A stretch of DNA of 64,000 bases from Coriaria nepalensis (GCA_027186245.1 CP114485.1:4030001-4094000); one strand, 5' to 3'. Shown: positions 22,792 through 35,281, counted from the stretch's first letter. A program made the numbers and translations. The notes: a model not told the origin generated them from the sequence alone.

Positions 22792-24789
22792 TGTTCACGA
22801 ACAGAGAAATTAGGAAGGTAGGCAGCTGCGAAGAGAAATTTAAACTGAATACTTCGAGGCGGACAGAGAGAGAAAGAGAGCTTGGGAGAATCCGGCCGAG
22901 AGTTGTTTGGTTAGGAGGAAAGAGAGCAGAGAGAGAGAGAGAGCTCTGACTTCAGAGTGAGAGGGCGATAAAAACAATGAGAGGGAAAAGAGAGTGTGAA
23001 CGCGAAAGATTGACCGACTGTACTCACTTCTTGGACCATTGTCACGTACTCTTCGGAGATCGGCTGGTGCGCCTGAGCACTCCCTGCGTGACTGTGCAGT
23101 CTGGCTGCGCATGACTGTGTAGGTATTTAAATTATCTATTAAATTTGATAGTTTGGATATTTTTATTTGATTTTTATTGTATTATTTAATTTTTAGTATT
23201 ATGTAATAATTATGTTAAATATATATTTTATTTATATTTATATTTATATTTATATTTATAATTGTATTAAATGTACGCTCATAATTTTTATTTTGTGCGA
23301 ATATAAAAATATATTAATTATAAAATTTGATTTAAATTAAATTAAATTTATATTTTTTATTTCACTTTTATTTTATTTTTTATTTATTAAATAAATTATC
23401 TAATTTTATTAAAATATACCTTAAACTTATTGTATAATTTGATATTATTAATATAAATGTTTGCATAAAATATATCCAATATTATTAATATAAATTTAAC
23501 TTTTTAAAATCCCAAATCCTAAATTTGTTTTATTTTTTTATTTTTTTTAATTTATTATTAAATTACCGAATGAGTTGCATGATTTGATTATACCTAAAAT
23601 GATTTAAATTAATATTACTTAATTAATAATTGAACTGAACATATATCATAATGAATTTAAAACATGATGTAGAGTTGAAAGTCTCGTCGACCTTATTAAT
23701 ATTATTAATATTATTAATAATATCTTATGCAACAAGTTTAAGTTCATTACGATATCGGTCTGAGCATGTTTTAATGAAATTAGACAACTCATTCAATCAT
23801 TTAAAAATAAAATTAAAATAAAATATAAATATAAATTTTTATATTAATACAAGAATTATAAATATGAACATAATACAATTATAAACACGAATATAAATAA
23901 AATATATATTCAACATAATTATCACATAATACTAAAAATTAAATTTATATTAAATAATCTAATAAAAATCACGCGAAAATATTTAGACATCCCATTTATT
24001 CGGATCTCTACTCTTTGTGCTAACGTCACACTTCCAGTCTGATGAGTGGAAGCTGGATTAAATTTAAAAAGGAATAAATCATGAATTAATAATTATACAC
24101 ATCAGATGGAACATTTGGTTTATCAAATTTCATATATTATATCATTTATTTTATCAAATCTATGTTATAATTACTCGATCTCAAATTTATAGTGATCTGA
24201 ATATATATCTAAGAAATTTTCTAAACTTAGGTGCATTCTAAAATTCAGTTTGAGTTTTCAATTTTTATTTTTCTTGGTCAAAAGGAAAGGAAGTTTGAGT
24301 TAAACTGACGTTTACAGCAAGTAAATTGAAATATTGCAAAATTGGACTTCAAACTAACGTTTCAAACTGCAAACTCCCTTATATATCATAAATGAAAGTG
24401 ATAGTAATAAAATAAAATAAAGATATCTGGTTGGTTTCATCCCTACTGATTCTACACTGAAGTTTGCACCATCGTTTTATGCCTCATACATGTCGCCGCC
24501 TAGTTAGATTTTTCAAAAATAAACATGTACCATCCCTACTGATTCTTTCTGATTTGCAATACAATATCCAAAACCCCTTACGATGATGTTTCTCGGAGAA
24601 AGAACGCTCACCACAACATACCATCCATCATCTGGCCATTTACCATTTACCATTTACCAGAAAAAATCTGGAACAAAATCTCCCTCATCCTTGCACCATT
24701 TCATTCAAAAGTCCAAGGACAAAATTGCCTCCCCAAAAACTGAACCTCTGACAACACGATCAAAGGATGATTACAAGGCTCCAAAATCT
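22792..24789. other. BCCP promoter and gene-free spacer
   Basis: GA-rich DNA (22860-22960), probably 5' UTR or core promoter of BCCP, is followed by the large inverted repeat described separately and then AT-rich spacer. No supported coding region. Confidence 0.45.
23152..23995. mobile_element. long imperfect inverted repeat (foldback/MITE-like element)
   Basis: The arm at about 23152-23450 matches the reverse complement of about 23712-23995. Shared words in the same order include GATTTTTATT, TTTTTAGTATTATGT, ATAATTATGTT, AATATATATTTTATTTATATT, TATAATTGTATTA and CTTAAACTT. The spacer between the arms is roughly 260 bp. This is the structure of a hairpin-forming, non-autonomous DNA element. 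The first arm also holds an ATTTAT tandem run (about 23228-23260). No transposase frame and no target-site duplication could be fixed by eye. It sits about 360 bp upstream of the BCCP start codon. Confidence 0.6.
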
Positions 24790-27700
24790 CTATGAGGTTT
24801 TGTGCAGTCCAACGTTTAGATCAGATGATATGGAAATGAGAAGCGGGACAGATTGGAGCCAGACGGCTTTAAAGACCCGTTTCTGATGAGCTTTTATTGA
24901 TTGGGAGGGGTTATGAGAATTATATCTGATGTCAAAAATATGAATCTTGGGGTCTGCCGAACCTGATGTTAAGTATAACCCATCAGGGGACCAAGCCTGG
25001 TTTATTAACGCCGATTGAGACTCACTGCTTTCTTGCTTCCACCCAAAAGCATGAATTTCTGTTTGCCTTAATCTTATATCAAATAATCGAATCTGCCTTT
25101 CTGGAGTTCTGCATGTGAACACATTAAGGGTTAAAATGAGATGGAGGGTCCTAAAAACACAGGACTCTAGTTATAAAATATAAAATGCTTTCTCACCCAG
25201 TTTGGACCATGAAAAGGTTGAAGTCACATGGATTAGGTAAGATGCTCATGCATTTACTTTCTATCTGGTGCTTGAATTCTGCTCTTCCTGCTTGCACATC
25301 AAATCCAATAATTCTCCTGTCTGCCCCAGCGGATAGGACAACATGCTTCTGCTGCATTCCAGCAACTCCCATGACAGCTGAAGAATGCAAATTTCTGTGC
25401 AATGGCTTCGGTTTCCATGTCTTCTCTGCATCTTTCTCATTCCAAACAACAACACCATGGTCACTACCACCAGTGACAAAAGAGGAATTTTCCCAAGGTA
25501 AAAAGATTATACTGTTGATAATTCCCTTCACATGAGGCTTATCCTCTAAGAAAGTCAAACTAGCTTCCTGTCAAAGCAGAGATTGGAAACCGCAGCTTAT
25601 AATCTCGAAATATGAACTATCCGTACTAGTCAGGTATCATACAGATATACCACAGCATAACCAGCATACAGTATGCTCAAACCAAAAGACTAATTTCAAG
25701 GCTTAGATTGCTCACCCCTTTAGTTTTGTTAAGATTCAAGACTGATATCTGAGAGTCCCCACCATCAGCACTATATACTGAAAATAGGCTATTTCCCTCT
25801 GGATGCCAAGCTATATCTTCTGGCCATCTCCTCTGCTTAAGGGATAAGCATTCCTTAGAACTAAGTAGAGAGGCGCTTGATCTGCAAGTGATGAGAGGGA
25901 GGGTGAGGTGCACATAAGAACCAAGCCTCTGAATCAATGCACATGTCAGAACTTGCAAGAAAGAGCATGCGATTGATGCAAAACTCCACTTCTTTCTTTC
26001 TTTCTTCTAAGGGCATCACAAATAATGAAGGATTCTTTCTTACATATTCACTCCTTTTGGAAACCACCATTAGATTACTCCAACAACTGTGGATGGCTGT
26101 AGGGTGAGACTAAACCCGGAAAGAGAGCACAAGGGAAATAGAAAAAGGAACCAAGGGACCACTCTGTCGTTAGTTCTCCTAAATAACAAATCGGCAATAG
26201 CTTATACAAAGAAAATAAAAAATAAAATCTAACTATTGTCAGTCGTATCGGAAGCAAGAAAGTAAGCAGCAGGCTGAAATGTATAAAGATAGCCTGTTTT
26301 CTTGGATGTCCCCACATTTCCATGGTTTAGTCACATAAGTAGAGTTATCTAGATATAAATTGAAGGTCTCGAGAAAAATGGAAACGTTAAAAATTCTCCA
26401 AACCAAAAACAATTTTGAACAATTTTACTTCTCTATACAGTAGAGAATATACAGTACTGCTGGTACATGCCTAACCTACAAAAAATACAGCATGAATTTA
26501 TGACTTACCCCTTGGATTGAACTTGCCACAAGTTGATCACTCCATCCAACGCACTGCACAAACCACTAATATTAGATTTTGGAAACCCCAAAAACGCTTA
26601 TATTACATCATACAATATTTTGTTGGAAGCTAAACGGTTATTGCCCTTACAAAATTGGGAATAATTAGTTCCTTTTCTACTACGAATAAACATTACATAC
26701 AAGAGAAGCGCCAACAACAAAGCACAATCAAACCTTGACAGTTGTTATTTGCTTATCAAATCAAGAACTTGACTTTATATTAAAAAAGGTACAAAATCTT
26801 ATTGATATGAAAGAAAATCTTCCTTTTGACATTAAACATTCAGAAGTGAAACCATGACATATGAAAACAGTGAAAAAAATTAGGTTATATACCTAGTCAC
26901 GAAAAGCTGATCGTTAACTGGACATAAGGAAAGTGTTCTCAATTTTCTCTTGTGTTGACTTGAGATGTGATTGCTTGTATGGCATCGGATTAACAAGGGT
27001 GAAGTGCTGCTACGTAATAATGGAATCAACTCTTTGTGTTCTTTCTGCTCTGAGGTACAAGCACAAATTTTTGTGAGACTATACAAAAGCTGTGAACAAA
27101 TGAAATTACATAGAGTTCTACTCTTCAACCTCTGAAAAAAAAATATATATATATCTCACCTGACTTCCTTTTAGTCCCCTTGTCTTGAATTTCAACATCC
27201 CGCTCCGACGATATTTTACCATTTTTTGAACTCGAAACTGATGGGCGAGCATTGGAAGTAGAGACAACAGAAGCTTTTGCAGTGGAGCCAGGAAAAACTA
27301 GGGATTGAGAAGTTTTGGGATTGACAGATGGAATTATAAGCTCTGGTTTTGATTGAGGTTTGTTTTGGGAAGAAGTCTCAATAAACCCCGGTTCTACATT
27401 GACACTTGGGTTTCCAAAGCCGGAAGAAGATTTAGCCTTTGATTTGCGCCTAAGGCGTGATAATCTAGATTCTGTATCTTGCAATCGACTCTCAGCATCT
27501 TTGAGCTGCAAACCTTTTCAGATAAAAAATTAGCTGAAATCAAAGGGAAAACCAAAAAAAAAAAAAAGGGGAAGAAGAAAGAATAAAAATTTGAAAAGAT
27601 AGAAAACAACTAGGGTTCATCATTATAAAATTGATAAAATCATGAGTTCTTAAGACAGTCGGGAAAGCAAACGAATCAGTAAACATAAGAAAGAACGAAC

Positions 27701-27982
27701 ACAACCTGATAAAATAGAAACGTGCTAGAGTTCCTCTCATGGTGTTATTGGTCAGAGACGCAATGAATCAATACGAAGGAAACGAAGGATGAAAGAAAAC
27801 ACAACCTGAGAAGTATAGTAGGCGACACGCTGCCTGAGATTTTGAACTTCACGAGTACGGTGATCGATGAGAGCAACCAACTGCTCCTCTTGTTCTTCGA
27901 AGCTTTGCTCTTCCTCTTCTTCTTCTTCTCCCCCCTCCTCGCCGTTTTCCTCCACCTTGGGCTTCTTCAGGAGCGCGCTCAT
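24790..27982 (-). CDS. coiled-coil and WD40-repeat protein of unknown role
   Basis: Seven coding exons on the minus strand: 27806-27982, 27160-27505, 26893-27049, 26509-26553, 25716-25881, 25197-25567, 24790-25108; 526 residues. The N-terminus (MSALLKKPKVEE) is followed by a Glu-rich block and a heptad-like coiled coil (about 30-85: REVQNLRQRVAYYTSQLKD). A Ser-rich linker leads into WD40 repeats covering the C-terminal 60 percent, with units such as EDIAWHPEGNSLFSVYSADG, SFVTGGSDHGVVVWN, VVLSAGADRRIIGFD and LTSGSADPKIHIFD. I recognise a transducin/WD40 superfamily member found across plants but cannot name it. A scaffold function is inferred from the fold only. ATG at 27982 is the first in-frame ATG. 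Divergent from VIPP1, 0.7 kb away. Confidence 0.85.
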
Positions 27983-28689
27983 TTTCACTATTCCTAATCC
28001 CTCTCTCTCTCTCTACGTTCCCACTTTCACACCAATTGCCCTCTCTTCGGAAACCAAAACGCGCGGTTTTTTTCGCCTTCATTATTCTTTATTGCCTAAA
28101 TGATATTTTTGACCCCAAAACCTATCACTATATTAAAATTAACCCCTCTAAAACTATCACACCTTCAAAATAACTCAATTAAACTATTATTATATGTGAT
28201 ATATTTCTCTTAAACTATTACTACCATCATTATTGAATTTAGTCCCTAAATTATCACATATTAAAATTATCCATCTTAAATTATTATATTATTAAATTCA
28301 ATCCTCTAAACTATTATTTTATTAAATTTAACCTCATAAAATGTAAATGAGGCTAAATCTACGATAATAGAATAGTATGAATATGTTAAGAGGATATTTT
28401 TAATATGTTAAGAATGTTAAATCTAATTTAATGATAATTTAAGAATAATATTTTTAAAATATAATAATATTAACTTATTATTTATATTATTTTCTTAAAA
28501 TGAAATGGAAAGAGGGTGGGTCAAGGTGTGATGGGTCTCACCTTCTATCTATTATAGGGGGGCGGGTTAATTTTTAACCCCTTCGAACAACGAAGAAAGA
28601 AACTGCAACAAAAACTCAACAAGTACTCTGTTTTCGAATTTTTCTGTGCAAATTTTGGTTCTCTTTCTGGAATTGGGTCAGTGTATGAA
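27983..28689. promoter_or_regulatory. bidirectional promoter region, WD40 gene / VIPP1
   Basis: Only about 0.7 kb separates the two divergent start codons. The core of the region (28100-28495) is an AT-rich repeat-like block, so the proximal promoters must be compressed into the flanks. No TATA box could be assigned with confidence. Confidence 0.4.
28100..28495. repeat. AT-rich dispersed repeat between divergent promoters
   Basis: The block repeats the phrases AAACTATTA, TTAAAATTA and AAATTTAACCTC with spacing of a few tens of bases. Its reverse complement resembles 48950-49205 (shared: AGGTTAAATTTAAT, ATAATTTAGGG, ATAATTTAAGA). A dispersed MITE-like family is the simplest reading; boundaries are approximate. 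Confidence 0.4.
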
Positions 28690-31279
28690 ATGGCACTCAA
28701 AGCACAGATTATAGGTTCGAGCTTGGCTTTACGCGGGCCTTCCTCTTCCTCTTCTAGCAGACTTATACCTCTCAAATCCTCTTTCCTCGGCTATGGCGGT
28801 ACTCCCTTCTCTCTCTCTCTCTCTCTTTTGTGTGCTTTTTTGCACTTTTCTGGACGTCTCTATATCTCTCTCGATTCTGATTAAATTAAGAGGAACTATA
28901 TTTCAATTAAGTACTCGATCAATGTTAGAACATATACGAACGTATTCTAGTGTTTCAATTTTGGGGGTTGATATTAAAATATGAATCTTTCCCCATTTTT
29001 TTGGGTATTTTCTCATTAACCAAACATGGGATTAATGAGTTTTGATAAGGTGTTTACTCTTCTCATTCATTTACTTACTATTGCTAAGTGGTTTTCTTAT
29101 ATATCTGTCTCCATTGATCATGCTCTATTTTTGTTTTTTCAAGAAAGCATAGCATAGCATTTAAGTAAGGCTTTTTGCTGCTTGTTCTCATAAAAATTTG
29201 TTCTTCTTCATTTTCTACTAGTGGGAGCATTAAAAGTTGGTGGACTAAGAATCGATAACTCAACTAGACTAAAATGTAATAGCCATGGTGGTGGTGCTCT
29301 CGGTTCTCAGATGAATATTTTCAGTCGAATTGCAAGAGTTTTCAAGGTGGAAAATATCTGGGAATTTTTTCATGCTCGACCCTTTTTTTTATTTTTATTT
29401 TAATGTAAGCTGTGAAATTGATTTTATTTTAATGGTTTTGTTTTAAATCTAGTCATATGCAAATACGATTATAAGCTCGTTTGAAGACCCAGAGAAGATC
29501 ATAGAGCAAGCGGTTCTTGAAATGAATGAGGATTTGACGAAGATGCGGCAAGCCACAGCTCAAGTATGTATCTTCCTATTATCAAGATTAACTTGGTTAC
29601 TTTCGGAAAGGATCATTTGGGTAGAGAGCTAAAGAGAAGTGCAGCAAGGGAGAAGTGAAGATCTTATTTATGTGTTAATATTTGTTCTGAAGGTTTTGGC
29701 ATCTCAAAAACAATTGGAAAACAAGTATAAGGCTGCAGAACAAGCCTCTGAAGATTGGTACAGAAGAGCACGGCTTGCACTTGAGAAGGGAGAAGATGAA
29801 CTTGCTCGTGAAGCACTTAAGCGAAGAAAATCTTTTTCTGTAAGTACTAATAATTCGAGAAAATTGGATAGTGCTTTCAGAGTTAATTCCCATGGCACAC
29901 ATAGCTGATATTGAAGATTATTTTGCCCTGCCTTGTAAGACTGAGCTTGTTTTTGTTACGTGATTACATGAGATATTGAAACTCACCACTTAGCACAATA
30001 TAAGATGTATGAGAACAAATGAGAGTTGGTCTTCTTCATGCTTCTCTTTTGTTTATTAGGAAGAGAAGTGATGTGAAAGACGATTATAAGAGTGTTATTT
30101 TCTGGTATGAACTTATTCATCTTTTATTTTGCTCCATAGGACAATGCAAGTGCTTTGAAAGCTCAGCTTGATCAACAAAAGACGGTGGTAGATAGCCTCG
30201 TTTCCAATACACGGGTGAGTGTGCAGCAGGATTTACTAAGTGATACTAACCCTAGTTACATTTCTATTTGCTAGTTTTTTTCTTGGACAAAATAATATGC
30301 TCTAGATTCAAGCTGGACTGATCAAGTAAATTTCATTTCCACAGCTTTTGGAGAGTAAGATTCAAGAGGCACAATCAAAGAAAGATACCCTTAAAGCACG
30401 GGCTCAATCTGCAAGGTTTTATGTTAGCCCTTTCTCATTTGTTACCCTTTTCTCCTCTATACTGGAATGCTTGCTCCGTTGTTATACTAAAAGAATTACT
30501 TGACCCTTGTATTCTAGGACTGCTACCAAAGTGAGTGAACTGGTAGGAAATGTCGATACTAGCAGCGCTCTTGATGCTTTTAACAAGATGGAGGAAAAAG
30601 GTATTGCTCTTTGATAGTTTGTTTTAACTATTCCATAATTTCTTAATTATGCATGAGCTGTCTACTTACTTGCATATAATTATCTCAATTTTTGCTTCAC
30701 CTTTCATAATCATAGCCTCTTCTTTCTGATATAATATTTGCAAATTTTATGGTTCTTTTATTCTTTCAGTGCTGGCCATGGAATCTCAAGCCGATGCTTT
30801 TAATCAGTTGACCACTGATGATCTTGAGGGAAAGGTAAAAACTTTCTCAACTGTATTTCTTATTTTAAGTGGGAGAGCGGTAGTTTGTTTTTCATATTTA
30901 CTGTCAAATGAGTAGTTATCGCTACTCTAGGACCGGCAAAATTATACATTGGCTTGATGATGTTTTTACCCTCTACAGTTTGCTTTGCTAGAGGGTTCTT
31001 CAGTAGATGATGATCTTGAAAAACTGAGGAAAGAAGTAAATGGAAACACAAAGGTATAATCAATGCGCCCCACCCACCCCCTCCCCACCCCCCCCCCCCT
31101 CCTTTCTGTTTCTCAGTAGGAGCTCTAATTTTTTCTTGCGAAATAATTCGATTAATAAACAGAGAGGAGAGCTTCCACCTGGGAGAACTGTTGTAGCCTC
31201 AAACGCACCATTTCCATTCCGAGAATCGGAAATTGAGAATGAGCTCAATGAACTAAAGAGAAGATCAAAGGATTATTAG
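28690..31279 (+). CDS. VIPP1: VIPP1 / PspA-IM30 family protein, chloroplastic
   Basis: Ten coding exons: 28690-28798, 29222-29346, 29453-29563, 29693-29839, 30140-30214, 30345-30415, 30518-30600, 30773-30834, 30979-31053, 31163-31279; 324 residues. After a Ser-rich transit peptide the PspA/ESCRT-III-like core begins near residue 67 ([16 protein letters not shown], amphipathic helix 0) and continues through [52 protein letters not shown] and the VIPP1-specific tail [17 protein letters not shown]. It forms rings and rods on the inner envelope and thylakoids and is needed for thylakoid biogenesis and membrane repair. The start codon has a good context (G at -3, G at +4); a weak out-of-frame ATG lies 5 nt upstream. 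The last intron contains a C-rich tract. Confidence 0.96.
31069..31101 (-). other. G-quadruplex-capable tract in VIPP1 last intron
   Basis: The plus strand is almost pure C with single-base A/T breaks. The minus (template) strand therefore reads as at least four runs of three to twelve G separated by single bases, a canonical G-quadruplex pattern. Seen in sequence; folding is inferred. Confidence 0.6.
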
Positions 31280-31554
31280 AAAGTTATATTAATATATGAG
31301 CTTCTTCCATGTGGTTACTTTTTCACTTCCTCGACCACCATTCTTTCATGTGGTTTATTTTGTTTCTGAATTTTGGTACTTTTTTGTATTAAAATATATG
31401 TTGCCATCACTCATGCTCGGTGTAATTTGATTCACAGTTTGCTTATAAATAGTTTCATACAGGACAGAAAGTAACGTTTTACATAGATCTACTCATATGT
31501 GGTCACATAGAGAAGAAGAATCAAGGTCTCCTTTAAGCCAGATGCCTAACTAAC

Positions 31555-33439
31555 GTGTTTTCTTCCCTCAAGAAGCCGACCGTTTGTTCTTCCCGCCTAA
31601 AGCACTCCCTCTTTTATCTCCATTCTTCACCCACCTCATTATCTAACATAACCTCGATTCAAACCCACAAATTAAAAAACCTCACTCATCAAACCCTTCA
31701 CCATCTCATAGAAAAATGCTCTTCCATCAATGAGCTCAAGCTGCTCCATTCCCAGATCATTCTCCATGGTCTAGCCAATGAAAATCTCACTCTTGGAAAG
31801 TTGATCTCTTTCTGTGCAATTGACCTTGCAGGCGATAGAAACTACGGGCAGCTTGTTTTTTATCGGATTCTCCTACCCAATAATTCATGTACGATAGTTT
31901 GATAAGGGGGTACTTGAATCATGACAATTATACAAAACCCATTTCATTATACTTCAGAATGGTTGGTTCTGGCATTTTGCCTAATGAGTTTAATCTTCCT
32001 TTTGTTCTCAAAGCTTGTGCTTGTAGTTTTGCTTATTGGGAAGCTGTGATTGTTCATGGTCAAGCTATTAAACTTGGGATTATATCTCAAGTTCATGTGG
32101 AGAATTCACTTATTAATGTTTATGCAGTCTGTGGGTTAATTCAAAGTGCACACCAAGTATTCGATGGAACTCGATTATTGGGGGATATCCTAGAATGGGT
32201 TATCGCGAGGAAGCTTTACTATTTATTTAGAGGAATAAGAGATATGGATTTTCATGGTGACAAGTTTACTTTGGTGAATCTACTTTCAATTTGTTCCAAA
32301 AGGTGTGATTTGGAACTAGGCAAATGTTTGCATCTCTATATCGAGATTTCCGGAATTCAAATCGATCAAATTCTGGGAAATGCTCTTCTAGACTCGTACG
32401 CTAAATGTGGGGATCTGCATTTAGCTCAGATGGTTTTCAATAGAATGACTTATAAGAATGTGGTTTCAAAAACTTCCATGTTAAGTGCATACTCTAAAAA
32501 CGGGCATACGGGCTTGGCTCGTAGTTTGTTTGATGAAATGGCAGAGAAGAACGTGATCACATGGAATGCAATGATTTCGTGTTATGTCCAACATGGTCAA
32601 GACAAGGAAGCGTTGCTTCTTTTCGACAATATTTGTGATAATAAATATTCATCCGTAGCTCCGGACGAAGCAACTTTAGTACCCGTTCTTTCCGCCTGTA
32701 GTCAAGTTGGCGATCTTGAAATCGGAAAGAAGATCCACAATTATATATGCTACAACCTTATGTACCTTAGCGCTACCCTTTCGAATTCTCTCATAGACAT
32801 TTACTTCAAATTTGGTGATCTCCAAACCGCTATGGATCTCTCTTTTGAAACACCCGAAAATAGTAGTGTCATGGAATGTTATCATTAGGGCACTTGCATT
32901 GCACGGTTGTGGATTAGAAGTCGCTAAGCTATTGGACATGATGCAAACTAGTGGGATCCCCCCAGATGAGATAACGTTCTTAGGGTTACTTTCAGCTTGT
33001 AGTCATAGCGGCCTAATTGAAATCGGGCGATTTCACTTCAACAGAATGACATCAATTTATAACATTACACCTCAAGTAGAGCACTATGCTTGCATGGTGG
33101 ATCTTCTGGGGCGAGGAGGACAATTAGAAGAAGCAATTGGTTTAATAAGAAGCATGCCAATGAAACCGGACACTGTCATTTGGGGTGCTTTGCTTGGGGC
33201 TTCTAAAACATACGGTTTTGTAGAAATTGGGAAGATTGTTTTGAAACAGCTTTTGGAGTTAGAACCAGAGAGTTCCGGGGTTTATGTGCTTCTTTCGAAC
33301 ATGTATTGTGAAGCAAATAGATGGGAAGATATGAAAAAGATTAGGAAAGTAATGAATGATAGAGGAATTGCTTAAGTGTAGGGCTATTAGTTTTGTTGAA
33401 ATTGATGGACGTGTAATTGAGTTTATGGTAAATGGATGA
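31555..33439 (+). pseudogene. PPR (PLS/E-type) protein gene, disrupted
   Basis: PPR repeats can be followed across three different frames: 31555-31900 (N-terminal part), 31887-32888 and 32812-33375. Diagnostic PPR segments include VHVENSLINVYAVCG, NALLDSYAKCGDLHLAQMVF, NVITWNAMISCYVQHGQ and the E-domain MPMKPDTVIWGALLGASK. At least five lesions are visible: a frame change near 31885; a deletion with frame change near 32160, after which WNSIIGGYPRMGYREEALLF reads in another frame; a shift back near 32240; another near 32855 (VVSWNVIIRALALHG is out of frame); and an extra base near 33375 that hides KCRAISFVEIDG. The family edits or processes organelle RNA. With this many breaks it cannot make a full protein, so I call a pseudogene. 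Confidence 0.85.
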
Positions 33440-33889
33440 TAAGAGGCATGAATCCACAAGCATTGTGTATACCGTGTGGTTCATCAATTAACAGATCATT
33501 TGAAGCCTGTCGGTGTTTCTAGTGCGTTTTTTGATGCAGAAGAAGCCTAGAGTCGAGCTGGAATTACATTTTATAGAGATGAATGATTCATACGTATCAT
33601 ATCATAGTATGAGTGTTATAATTCTCTCCAACTTATTTTTTAGGTCTACAAAATTTCTCATATCCGACCTGCAGGTCTCCTGAACACGTCGGATTATGGG
33701 TGGGCCAAAAACTATTGGGCCTCATACAACATGCCAGATGGACCCGAAACGTGTTATCTTTCCCAACTAAATATTCCGACTCATCTCGCTAACCCAAATC
33801 TTTTCCACCGCTTCCTCCTCCTCCTTCTCCTCTCCTCTCTCAGCGCATCGTAGCAGACTCTCCCTCCGTCCAGAAAAAGAAAGAAAAAA
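33440..33889. other. spacer upstream of TIC20-II
   Basis: Short intergenic stretch. CT-rich DNA at 33810-33850 probably belongs to the TIC20-II 5' UTR. Nothing else seen. Confidence 0.4.
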
Positions 33890-34558
33890 ATGGCCTCATT
33901 TTCCCTCTACCTCTCTCTGAATCCCACTCCCGAAACTGTAATCAAACGACACCGTTCTACGCCCTTCGACGTAACAGCTCGATTACCTTCCTCAATACCT
34001 CACCCGCTCAAATTCACTGGACTTCCTTCCCTCACCGCCCAACCAGTCAAGACCTCCTCACAGAAAACCTTCAGCACCCGCATGTCATCCAATCCAACAC
34101 CGGCCACAGATCGATTGATTTCAGCCGTGGCATACACGCTCCCGTTTTTCAACGCCCTTCAGTACGGTCGCTACCTCTTTCTACAGTACCCAAAACTGGG
34201 CATACTCATTGAGCCATTACTCCCAATTTTGGGCCTGTATAGGTCTATCCCCTACTCGAGCTTCGTGGCCTTCTTTGCTCTCTACTTGGGCGTGGTTAGA
34301 AACCCCAGTTTCAGCCACTACGTCAGGTTCAACGCAATGCAGGCGGTTACTCTAGACGTGCTGTTAGTCTTACCCTTATTGGTACAGAGGATATTCAACC
34401 CGGGTCGGGGTGGGTTCGGGTTCCGGGTCATGGTTTGGTGCCACAATGTACTGTTTGTGTTTAGTGTGTTGTGCTTTGTTTACAGTTTCATTTCTAGTGT
34501 CTTGGGCCGGACCCCTCACCTGCCCTTGGTTGCTGATGCCGCGGCCAGGCAGATGTAG
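33890..34558 (+). CDS. TIC20-II: TIC20-II-like protein, chloroplast inner membrane
   Basis: Single exon of 222 residues. The N-terminal 65 or so residues are Ser/Thr/Pro/basic rich, a transit peptide. The rest matches the TIC20 family: TPATDRLISAVAYTLPFFNAL, QYGRYLFLQYP, YRSIPYSSFVAFFALYLGVVR, YVRFNAMQAVTLDVLLVLP and the end VADAAARQM. Four membrane helices are apparent (about 78-95, 120-140, 152-170, 185-208). The TIC20 family belongs to the protein-import apparatus of the inner envelope; the II isoform is a plant paralogue of less certain role. The single-exon structure and the PATDR...LPFFNALQYGR block distinguish it from TIC20-I. Confidence 0.93.
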   Translation: MASFSLYLSLNPTPETVIKRHRSTPFDVTARLPSSIPHPLKFTGLPSLTAQPVKTSSQKTFSTRMSSNPTPATDRLISAVAYTLPFFNALQYGRYLFLQYPKLGILIEPLLPILGLYRSIPYSSFVAFFALYLGVVRNPSFSHYVRFNAMQAVTLDVLLVLPLLVQRIFNPGRGGFGFRVMVWCHNVLFVFSVLCFVYSFISSVLGRTPHLPLVADAAARQM

Positions 34559-35281
34559 TCAGTCGGTGACAGGTGGTAAGGTTTGCCGTTTGTGTTAAAA
34601 CTGTTCTTCCTTTGAAGCTTACGTGCGGGTTAAAACTGTCTTTTCGGCCAATAAATACGTTATTGAAGTTTTGTTCAATTTTTCTACGCTTTTTGAAAAC
34701 AACATATAAATATGCTTGATCAATCGATTTACCATTTCAACTGTACATGTAACTGGTACGGTACTATCATGTACAGATGAGATCAATGACTATTAACATC
34801 TTAATAATTTCTCAATCATCTCAATGATACTATCACATACAGTTCTTCCGAGCGGTTCACTATCAATATAATCTACTTAGTAATTTCTAGACCTTTTCAA
34901 TCATATATATATAGTTGATTTAATCTTAATATATACAATTAAGATCGATTAATTCATAATTTGACTTAAAATATGACCAACCGTTTTAATCGCAAGCAAC
35001 TAGTCAAAATTAAACCTTGCTATTATAAAAGGTATTTTGGAAAGCCAGAGCATAACTAGAAACTTCCACTTCAGAAATCGACCAACATCAGGGCATTAGT
35101 TGAAATTGAACAACACAACAAATATCTTACAAGAACAGCAGCACAGCTCCACCAAAATAGAACGCGACAACATCTTTCCACCAAAAAGGGAGAACTTGAC
35201 AATATGTTTCGCTACATAAGTAGTTATCCTTATCAAATAACAGGAATTCTGATCTCTCTATCCCAGCAACTTCACCGTCTT
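34559..35281. other. convergent 3' spacer
   Basis: Lies between the TIC20-II and LUC7 stops. It carries AT-rich DNA and probable 3' UTRs. No gene seen. Confidence 0.4.
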
